This document shows, piece after piece, positions 1 to 4,867 of a stretch of DNA of 5,816 bases; position 1 is the first letter of the stretch, and each line of letters begins with the position of its first letter. Under the pieces are notes generated by a model, which was not told the origin of the DNA, did no database searches, and was given only the letters and a program-made list of their open reading frames with translations. The stretch spans positions 1-5,816 of the forward strand of contig DASZQO010000224.1 in the NCBI GenBank assembly GCA_035549615.1, read 5' to 3'. The position numbers and the translations under genes are program-made. The DNA is from JAKAWQ01 sp035549615 (GTDB lineage Bacteria; Pseudomonadota; Alphaproteobacteria; Acetobacterales; Acetobacteraceae).

Positions 1-118
1 AATTCGAGGCACCGCCCGCAGGGCCGCGGGATGGTTCGTTTGCGGCTCTCCGCCGCCGCTCGGCTTTGCCGGCCATTTCCTATCCGGTCATCGCGCCCAA
101 CCCGATCAATCAGCCGAT

Positions 119-154
119 GCATCGTCCCAAGCATCGTCCCAAGGATCGTCATCG
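119..154. repeat. 12-bp tandem repeat, 2 perfect copies plus 1 degenerate
   Basis: GCATCGTCCCAA occurs at 119-130 and again at 131-142, followed by the related GGATCGTCATCG at 143-154. The 12-bp period is a multiple of three, so in the + frame that ends at 173 it reads as His-Arg-Pro-Lys twice and then Asp-Arg-His-Arg. This fits either a short repeat in the tail of an upstream protein or a non-coding direct repeat. It is too short and too few in copy number for a CRISPR array or an iteron origin. Confidence 0.7.
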
Positions 155-376
155 AATGATCAAGCTGGCCTGATTGCCGCTCGGCACGGGGTATGGATAG
201 GCTCGACCCGCGGCGGCGGCGCGGTATCGATCGAGATGAGACGAGATTTGATCCTTCCCGGCGCTTCGCGGGGTATCAGCCTTCCATCCTCACCCGTTCC
301 GTCAGCATCGCCCGAGATCGTGGCCGGGTGGCGCGGCCGGTTGCACATTTCTCAACAAACCTGCCCCGGCGAGAGC

Positions 377-391
377 GCTCCTGCCAGGAGC
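377..391. other. hairpin upstream of phosphoesterase gene (first of two)
   Basis: A perfect 6-bp inverted repeat, GCTCCT and AGGAGC, is separated by the 3-nt loop GCC. It lies about 80 nt before the phosphoesterase start and 15 nt before a second hairpin. No T-run follows it. It could be a leader stem-loop, part of an operator or a chance GC-rich palindrome; function is not determinable from sequence alone. Confidence 0.35.
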
Positions 392-406
392 CACAGAGCG
401 AGGGCG

Positions 407-423
407 CCCGCCGCGCCGGCGGG
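407..423. other. all-GC hairpin upstream of phosphoesterase gene (second of two)
   Basis: A perfect 7-bp all-GC inverted repeat, CCCGCCG and CGGCGGG, flanks the 3-nt loop CGC. It ends 47 nt before the phosphoesterase ATG. The following bases (TCTCATCCTTC) are pyrimidine-rich but not a T-run, so it is not a textbook rho-independent terminator. It may be the terminator-like end of upstream transcription or a stable stem in the 5' leader of the phosphoesterase mRNA. Confidence 0.4.
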
Positions 424-460
424 TCTCATCCTTCATGCCCTACCGGCGCCCTGCGCAAGC

Positions 461-466
461 GGAGAG
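461..466 (+). promoter_or_regulatory. ribosome-binding site of phosphoesterase gene
   Basis: GGAGAG sits 4 nt before the ATG at 471, a good Shine-Dalgarno match. It decides the start: the upstream in-frame ATG at 435 has no comparable site and would place 12 extra residues ahead of the Tat signal. Confidence 0.7.
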
Positions 467-470
467 ATCC

Positions 471-2036
471 ATGAATGAGGCGTGGCGGAAGCGGCGGACA
501 TTCCTGAAAACCCTGGCGGCGGGCAGTGCCGCGGCCACGCTCTGGCTGCCGAACCGGACGTTCGCCGCCGATCCACCGACGCCCGACATCGAGGCGCTGC
601 GCCGGACGATCGACCACATCGTGGTGATCTACCAGGAGAACCGGAGCTTCGATCATTATTTCGGCACCTACCGCAATCCGCGCGGCAATCCCTCGGGCAT
701 CGCCAACCTGCTCGACGCCGAAGGCCGGATCGATGCCCGTTTCACCGGGCTGCAAAAGAACCCGGCCGGCATCCCCTACAACTTCCTGCCGGTTCCCCAG
801 GATATCGCGGGCTTTCACGGAGCGCTCCTCAAGAACCGCCCCTTCCATCTCGCGCCTTATATTCCGGCCACCGACAATGTGCCCTGGGACCCCGCGCACA
901 GTTTCTTCCGCATGTTTGCTGAGGTCGATGGCGGGCGAATGGACCAGTTCGTCTCCCTCGCGCTCGTCAAGCATCCGGCCAATCCCGCCGCGCTGTCCGC
1001 GACGGATATCGATTCCGTGCGTCTGAGCTTCGATCTTTCGAACCCCTCTGGCGCGGTCGTCGGCTTCTATACCCGCGACGACATTCCCCGCTACCACGCC
1101 CTGGCCGATGAGTATGTTCTGTTCGACAATTTCTTCCAGGCGATGTCGGGCGGCTCGACCGGCAATGCGCTCTATCTCGTGGCGGCGCGCAGCGCGGTGT
1201 GGCGCGAGGCGCCGGCCCGGCTCAAGGTGGGCGAGGCGCCGAGGCTTTTCGATCTGCCCTATGACAAGCACGGCATCCTGATCAACGGGCTGCCGCCGCT
1301 CAACGGCCCCACCGAGGTCGGGGCAAGCCATCTCAAGATCGCCCCGCCCCCCGAGCAGCAGACCTACCCCTCGATCGGCGACAGGCTGAACGCGGCGAAC
1401 ATTTCCTGGGCCTGGTACAACGAGAACTGGAACAGCGTGAAGCCCTGGGCCTTGAAGACCGCCTTCGGTCCCGGCGACGGCTCGGCGGTGATCGAGACCC
1501 CCAATCTCTATGTGCCGCATCACAACCCGTTTCAGTACTTCCCGACCTGGCCGGCCAATGTCCGCGCCGGACACATGCGCGATGCGGAGGATTTCGGCGA
1601 GGATCTGCAAAGCGGGAAATTGCCGCAGGTGAGCTTCATCAAGGCAACCGGCATCCATGACGAGCACCCGGCCGATTCAGCGCCGCAATGGGGCGAGGGC
1701 TGGGTCATGGGCCTGCTGCGCGCGCTTGGAAACAGCCCGGCCTGGAGCCGGGCGGCCATCATCATCACCTATGACGAGGGTGGCGGATTCTGGGATCACG
1801 TGGCGCCGCCGCGGCCGGACGCCTATGGCTGCGGGACCCGCATTCCCGCCCTGCTGATCAGCCCCTTCGCCCGGCGCGGCTATGTGGACCATAAGCGGGG
1901 CGACACCACTTCCGTGCTCGCCTTCATCGCGGCGCGTTTCGGGCTGCAGCCCTTGCAGCCGCGCGATGCCACTGCCTATCCGATGCTCGACGGGCTCGAT
2001 TTCACGCAGAAGCCCCGGGAGCCGGTGTTCGGCTAG
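471..2036 (+). CDS. Tat-exported AcpA/phospholipase C-type phosphoesterase
   Basis: This 521-residue protein is a secreted hydrolase of phosphate esters, of the family that joins acid phosphatase AcpA and bacterial phospholipase C (phosphoesterase family, PF04185). The N-terminus carries a twin-arginine signal: R8-R9-T-F-L-K followed by a short Ala/Leu-rich stretch and a probable cut after A32 (T-F-A before A-D). It should therefore fold in the cytoplasm and act in the periplasm or outside the cell. Metal-site motifs are in order: Q-E56-N57-R-S-F-D-H near the N-terminus, M-S-G-G-S229-T-G-N (S229 is the candidate nucleophile), G-I-H396-D-E-H399-P, and T-Y-D435-E436-G-G-G-F-W-D442-H443. A typical I-S-P-F-A-R-R-G-Y-V-D-H segment follows, and length is normal. 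The GGSxxN nucleophile loop resembles the AcpA side more than the lipid-specific enzymes, so phosphomonoesterase (acid phosphatase) is the preferred activity; phospholipase C or phosphodiesterase activity cannot be excluded. It is apparently monocistronic, with 273 bp before the next gene. Confidence 0.9.
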   Translation: MNEAWRKRRTFLKTLAAGSAAATLWLPNRTFAADPPTPDIEALRRTIDHIVVIYQENRSFDHYFGTYRNPRGNPSGIANLLDAEGRIDARFTGLQKNPAGIPYNFLPVPQDIAGFHGALLKNRPFHLAPYIPATDNVPWDPAHSFFRMFAEVDGGRMDQFVSLALVKHPANPAALSATDIDSVRLSFDLSNPSGAVVGFYTRDDIPRYHALADEYVLFDNFFQAMSGGSTGNALYLVAARSAVWREAPARLKVGEAPRLFDLPYDKHGILINGLPPLNGPTEVGASHLKIAPPPEQQTYPSIGDRLNAANISWAWYNENWNSVKPWALKTAFGPGDGSAVIETPNLYVPHHNPFQYFPTWPANVRAGHMRDAEDFGEDLQSGKLPQVSFIKATGIHDEHPADSAPQWGEGWVMGLLRALGNSPAWSRAAIIITYDEGGGFWDHVAPPRPDAYGCGTRIPALLISPFARRGYVDHKRGDTTSVLAFIAARFGLQPLQPRDATAYPMLDGLDFTQKPREPVFG

Positions 2037-2101
2037 AGCGGCACGCAAAGCGGGCTCAATGAAGAGATCGTCCCGCCGGATCGGCCCTGAGATGTGGCAC
2101 G

Positions 2102-2126
2102 CGCCCGGCATGGCGCATGCCGCGCG
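2102..2126 (+). terminator. possible terminator-like hairpin after phosphoesterase gene
   Basis: An imperfect inverted repeat has a perfect inner stem CGGCATG/CATGCCG (2106-2112 with 2116-2122) around the loop GCG. A C-C mismatch and three more pairs (2102-2104 with 2124-2126) extend it. It begins 66 nt after the phosphoesterase stop. No T-run follows, so intrinsic termination is doubtful. It may be an mRNA 3'-end stabilising stem or a rho-linked structure. Confidence 0.3.
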
Positions 2127-2143
2127 GACAATCCCCTGCGCTG

Positions 2144-2149
2144 TATGAT
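2144..2149 (+). promoter_or_regulatory. candidate -10 hexamer for the ABC operon
   Basis: TATGAT differs from the sigma-70 consensus TATAAT at one position and stands out in GC-rich surroundings. No good -35 element lies 16-18 bp upstream (the region is CG-repetitive), so it would need an activator or be weak. It would give a leader of about 150 nt before the binding-protein ATG. Its last two bases are shared with the 19-bp palindrome that follows. Confidence 0.3.
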
Positions 2150-2166
2150 TCATTTTCAAAATGAAT
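2148..2166. promoter_or_regulatory. 19-bp perfect palindrome, probable operator
   Basis: ATTCATTTTCAAAATGAAT is a perfect inverted repeat of 9-bp arms around a single central C. It has only three G/C bases in a region otherwise rich in G/C. It overlaps the end of a TATGAT hexamer and would cover the transcription start of a promoter there, the classical position of a repressor site. No T-run follows, and the AT-only stem would be weak in RNA, so an operator is more likely than a terminator. It lies 143 bp before the binding-protein gene, and the cognate regulator is not in this window. LacI, RpiR, DeoR, GntR and ROK family regulators commonly control such operons; I cannot assign one. Confidence 0.55.
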
Positions 2167-2216
2167 ACGCCGATGCCGCACCCCTTGCGCGCAGCCTCGC
2201 GTGCCGGTGCCTTTCG

Positions 2217-2222
2217 TTGACG
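2217..2222 (+). promoter_or_regulatory. isolated -35-like TTGACG
   Basis: TTGACG matches the sigma-70 -35 consensus at five of six positions and lies 87 bp before the binding-protein ATG. No acceptable -10 hexamer lies 16-18 bp downstream (the bases there are TTGAGCTG), so this is only a candidate second promoter for the ABC operon. Confidence 0.25.
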
Positions 2223-2227
2223 ATTCG

Positions 2228-2240
2228 AACCTGCTAGGTT
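2228..2240. repeat. 13-bp inverted repeat next to TTGACG
   Basis: AACCT and AGGTT form a perfect 5-bp inverted repeat around GCT. It starts 5 bp downstream of the TTGACG element, where a promoter spacer would be. It may be a second, smaller protein-binding site or a chance palindrome. Confidence 0.3.
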
Positions 2241-2256
2241 GAGCTGGTACTGGGAG

Positions 2257-2275
2257 CGGATGGGCAGACCATCCG
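2257..2275 (+). other. stem-loop in the leader of the binding-protein gene
   Basis: CGGATGG (2257-2263) and CCATCCG (2269-2275) pair as a perfect 7-bp stem around the loop GCAGA. It ends 34 nt before the ATG at 2310 and 23 nt before the Shine-Dalgarno sequence, so it would not mask the ribosome-binding site. It could stabilise the operon mRNA or be a regulator site in DNA. Confidence 0.4.
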
Positions 2276-2298
2276 GGAAACGTCAACAAGACAATACC

Positions 2299-2302
2299 GG
2301 AG
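2299..2302 (+). promoter_or_regulatory. ribosome-binding site of binding-protein gene
   Basis: GGAG lies 7 nt before the ATG at 2310. It supports this start, which also gives a complete signal peptide. Confidence 0.65.
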
Positions 2303-2309
2303 TCGGAAC

Positions 2310-3338
2310 ATGAGCGGAAGACTCGTGGCCATGCTTGCGGCGGCGGCCTCATTTCTCGCGTTTGTCGGCCCGGCGCCCTATTCCTTCGCGCAGCAGGAGA
2401 AGCCCTTCACCATGGGCTATTCGGTGGGCTTCCTGACCGACCCCTTCCAGGCGATCCAGGTGGATTTGACCATGGAAGCCGCCAGGAAGGCCGGCCTCAA
2501 GACCTTGCCCGTGGCCAACGCCAACGGCGACCCCGGCAAGCAGATCACCGATTTTCACAACCTGATCGCCGAAGGCGCGCAGGGGTTGATCACGGTGCCG
2601 ACGGACAGCGACGCCATCGTTCCGGCATTGAACTTCGCCGCGAGCCAGAACGTGCCGGTGGTGGATATCGATATCGGCCCGGCCGGCGGCAAAGTGGCGA
2701 TGATCGTGCGGGCAGACAATATCCGCATGGGTGAGGATGCGTGCCACCTGATCGGCGGAGCGCTGCACGGGAAAGGCACGGTCCTCTCGATGATGGGGGA
2801 CCAGGCCACGACCAATGGGCGGGACCGCACGACCGGGTTCGCGGATTGCATGAAGACGGATTATCCCGCCATCGTGCTCATTCAGCGCCCCACATACTGG
2901 AAGACCGACAAGGCGACGGCGGTGGCGCAAACGGTGGTGACGGCGACACCCGGCCTTTCGGCCATCTATATGCAGAGTGATTCGGTGATGCTCGCCGGTG
3001 TGCTGAATGTGCTCAAAAGTGCTGGAAAACTCACGAAGGTGGGCGACGCGAACCACATCATGCTGGTCAGCATCGATGGCACGCCGCTCGCGCTGCAGAG
3101 CATCCGGGCAGGGCTTCTGGATGCGGCCATCTCGCAGCCGCTCGATCTCTACGTCAAGTACGGGCTTTATTATCTGCAAGGCGCGGTGGCGGGCGAGAAA
3201 TTCCATACCGGCCCGACCGACCACAACAGCCATATCGTGACATACAAGGGCAATCTGATGGACCTGCTGCCCGCCCCGATCGTCACGATCGCGAATGCCT
3301 CCGACCCGCTGCTATGGGGCAACAAAGTGAAGCCCTGA
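2310..3338 (+). CDS. periplasmic sugar-type ABC transporter substrate-binding protein (RbsB-like)
   Basis: This 342-residue protein is a secreted solute-binding protein of the periplasmic binding protein type I (Peripla_BP_4, RbsB-like) fold. A Sec signal peptide (Arg at 4, hydrophobic core to about 20) is probably cut after A27 (S-F-A before Q-Q). The mature protein starts with a typical first strand and loop, G-Y-S-V-G-F-L-T-D-P-F. Later landmarks are V-D-I-D121-I-G, A-D136-N137, the D-R173-T-T-G-F segment, S-I-D256-G-T-P and I-S-Q276-P-L-D-L. By eye against ribose-binding protein, D121, R173, D256 and Q276 match ligand residues, but the Arg after the first Asp is I122 and the late Asn is S223. 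The ligand is therefore probably related to sugars or polyols but is not assigned. There are exactly two cysteines, C145 and C180, which could form a disulfide in the periplasm. It is the first gene of a binding protein-ATPase-permease operon. Confidence 0.9.
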   Translation: MSGRLVAMLAAAASFLAFVGPAPYSFAQQEKPFTMGYSVGFLTDPFQAIQVDLTMEAARKAGLKTLPVANANGDPGKQITDFHNLIAEGAQGLITVPTDSDAIVPALNFAASQNVPVVDIDIGPAGGKVAMIVRADNIRMGEDACHLIGGALHGKGTVLSMMGDQATTNGRDRTTGFADCMKTDYPAIVLIQRPTYWKTDKATAVAQTVVTATPGLSAIYMQSDSVMLAGVLNVLKSAGKLTKVGDANHIMLVSIDGTPLALQSIRAGLLDAAISQPLDLYVKYGLYYLQGAVAGEKFHTGPTDHNSHIVTYKGNLMDLLPAPIVTIANASDPLLWGNKVKP

Positions 3339-3346
3339 ACCCGGCG

Positions 3347-4867
3347 ATGCCGGAGGGACCGGGCGAACCGGCGGCCCGGATGGCGGCCGAGGCCATCCGG
3401 GTTTCAAAACGGTTTGGCGCCAACCAGGCATTGCGCAATGTCTCGATCAGCATCCGGGCGGGCGAATCCCGCGCCCTTGTCGGGCGCAACGGCGCCGGCA
3501 AATCGACATTGGTGGCGCTCCTCACGGGGCTGATCGCGCCTGACTCCGGTGAAGTGCGGCTGGCGGGCGCGCCGGCGCCGGGCCTTGCCGACCGGCGGGC
3601 CTGGCGCGAGCGTGTCGCGTGCGTGTTCCAGCGCTCCACCCTGGTGCCGACGCTGACCGTTGCCGAGAATCTCTTCCTCAATGCCCAGCCGACGCTCGGC
3701 GGGTTCTGGGTCCGCTGGCCGGCTTTGCGACAGCGTGCCGAGGCGGTCCTGGAGGAATGGGGTCTCGAGATCGATGTGACCGAGGAGGCGGAGCGGCTCA
3801 CCGTCGAGCAGCGCCAGATCGTCGAGATTGCGCGCGCGCTTCTTCAGGGAAACCGGTTCATGATCCTCGATGAGCCGACAGCCGAATTGGAAGGACGCGC
3901 GGTGGGGCGTCTTTTCGATCGCGTCCGCCGCTTGCAGGACGGCGGCGTGACGTTCCTCTACATCTCTCATCACCTGGAGGAGATCTACGAGGTCTGCCGA
4001 ACGGTCACCGTGCTGCGTGACGGCCGCGTCGTGGCGAGCGCGGCGCTTGCGGAGATGTCTCAGCAGGATGTCGTGGCGGCGATGGTGGGGGAGACGCTTC
4101 GCGAGCGCGCCGAGGCCGTGGCAAGCGGCCCGCGCCGGGCAGAGCCCGGCCTTTCCGTCTCAGGTCTCTCGGTCGGCTGCGCCGAGGATATCAGTTTCGA
4201 GGTCGGGGCTGGCGAGTGTGTCGGCCTGACCGGGCTTGCCGGCTCGGGCAAGGAGGCGATCGCGGACGCGATCACCGGCCTCGTGAAGCCGCGGGCCGGA
4301 CGCATCGCACTCGCCGGCACGCCGATCGTGCCGGGCAGCGTTGCCGCCGCACAGCGCGCCGGCGTGGGCTATGTTCCGCGCGACCGAAGGGCGCAAGGCA
4401 TCGTGCCGCTGCTTTCGGTGGCCGAGAATCTCACAATGACGATTCCGGAACGACTTGGCGCGTTCGGCGTGATCCTGCCCGCTGAGCGCGCGCGGAAGGC
4501 CGGCGCGATGATCCAGCAATTGCAGCTCGTCGCCGCATCCCCCGACCAGCCGATCGGCGAGCTCAGCGGCGGCAATCAGCAGAAGGCGGTGCTGGGACGC
4601 GCGATGGCCGCAGATCCGAAGATCCTGGTCCTAGTGCATCCGACGCAGGGAATCGACATTGCTTCGAAAGAGGCACTTTTTTCCATCGTCACGCGGGCCC
4701 GCAGGGAGGGAACGGGGGTACTGATCGTCTCCGACGATCTTGACGAATTGACGAACTGCGACCGCGTGCTGGTGGTGTTCAAGGGCCGCATCGCCGCGAC
4801 ATTCGCGGCCGGCTGGCAGGACCATCTGCTGGTGTCCGCGATCGAGGGAATGACCGTTCATGACTGA
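3347..4867 (+). CDS. sugar ABC transporter, fused double ATP-binding protein (RbsA/MglA type)
   Basis: This protein of about 506 residues joins two nucleotide-binding domains, as in ribose/galactose-type importers. NBD1 has Walker A G46-R-N-G-A-G-K52-S-T, Q-loop Q95, signature L151-T-V-E-Q155 in place of LSGGQ, Walker B I-L-D175-E176-P-T and H-loop H208. NBD2 has Walker A G296-L-A-G-S-G-K302-E303 (Glu replacing Ser/Thr), an intact signature L406-S-G-G-N-Q-Q, and L-V430-H431-P-T where L-D-E-P-T is expected. One ATP site (NBD1 Walker motifs with NBD2 signature) thus looks functional and the other degenerate. The start is uncertain because no candidate has a good Shine-Dalgarno sequence. I chose ATG 3347, 8 nt after the binding-protein stop. 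ATG 3314 would overlap that gene by 25 nt and add codons with poor third-position G/C; ATG 3380 would also leave an intact domain. The gene overlaps the permease start by 8 nt, so coupling is likely. Confidence 0.92.
   Translation: MPEGPGEPAARMAAEAIRVSKRFGANQALRNVSISIRAGESRALVGRNGAGKSTLVALLTGLIAPDSGEVRLAGAPAPGLADRRAWRERVACVFQRSTLVPTLTVAENLFLNAQPTLGGFWVRWPALRQRAEAVLEEWGLEIDVTEEAERLTVEQRQIVEIARALLQGNRFMILDEPTAELEGRAVGRLFDRVRRLQDGGVTFLYISHHLEEIYEVCRTVTVLRDGRVVASAALAEMSQQDVVAAMVGETLRERAEAVASGPRRAEPGLSVSGLSVGCAEDISFEVGAGECVGLTGLAGSGKEAIADAITGLVKPRAGRIALAGTPIVPGSVAAAQRAGVGYVPRDRRAQGIVPLLSVAENLTMTIPERLGAFGVILPAERARKAGAMIQQLQLVAASPDQPIGELSGGNQQKAVLGRAMAADPKILVLVHPTQGIDIASKEALFSIVTRARREGTGVLIVSDDLDELTNCDRVLVVFKGRIAATFAAGWQDHLLVSAIEGMTVHD
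4844..4849 (+). promoter_or_regulatory. ribosome-binding site of permease gene, inside the ATPase gene
   Basis: GAGGGA lies 10 nt before the permease ATG at 4860, within the last codons of the ATPase gene. The ATG at 4850 between them is in the ATPase frame and encodes an internal Met. The arrangement supports start 4860 and translational coupling. Confidence 0.5.

Larger units (their letters stand above)
1..470. other. gene-poor upstream region, no supported CDS
   Basis: No reading frame here has both a convincing start with ribosome-binding site and the strong third-position G/C bias of the downstream genes. One + frame is open from the window edge to a TGA at 171-173 and would end in a basic tail with repeated His-Arg-Pro-Lys. 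It could be the C-terminus of an upstream gene, but the support is weak. A second + frame stays open from base 2 to a TGA at 476-478, but its third positions are poor in G/C and its peptide is low in complexity. A minus-strand frame is also open from about 153 to base 1, is arginine-rich and lacks a Shine-Dalgarno sequence. The segment also holds a 12-bp tandem repeat and two hairpins, listed separately. A promoter for the phosphoesterase is expected here, but I see no convincing -35/-10 pair; TTGCAC at 341-346 and TTGATC at 248-253 lack good -10 partners. Confidence 0.6.

Noticed and set aside
1..5. Window begins with AATTC, as at an EcoRI-cut end
   Set aside because: The window edge is arbitrary and nothing else indicates a cloning junction.
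119..154. CRISPR array or replication iterons
   Set aside because: The 12-bp units are directly adjacent with no spacers, and there are only two perfect copies and no associated genes.
435..470. Upstream ATG at 435 as phosphoesterase start
   Set aside because: It lacks a Shine-Dalgarno sequence and would put 12 residues ahead of a normal Tat signal, whereas ATG 471 has GGAGAG at good spacing.
2..478. + frame open from the window edge to TGA 476-478, overlapping the phosphoesterase start
   Set aside because: The third positions lack the strong G/C bias of real genes here, and the peptide is low in complexity (Ser/Gln/Ala-rich, then Arg/Pro-rich) with no motif. The length is compatible with chance at this GC content.
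426..1667. Long minus-strand open frame (413 codons) opposite the phosphoesterase gene
   Set aside because: It is antisense to a clear phosphoesterase with full family motifs. Long antisense frames are expected in GC-rich genes, and the translation shows no recognisable domain.
2056..2352. Minus-strand open frame across the intergenic region
   Set aside because: It runs into the binding-protein gene, has no convincing start context and gives a Pro/Arg/Ser-rich peptide. The region is better explained by regulatory elements.
2349..3233. Minus-strand open frame of 294 codons opposite the binding-protein gene
   Set aside because: It is a shadow of the binding-protein gene; it is rich in His, Arg and Gly and lacks any motif or ribosome-binding site context.
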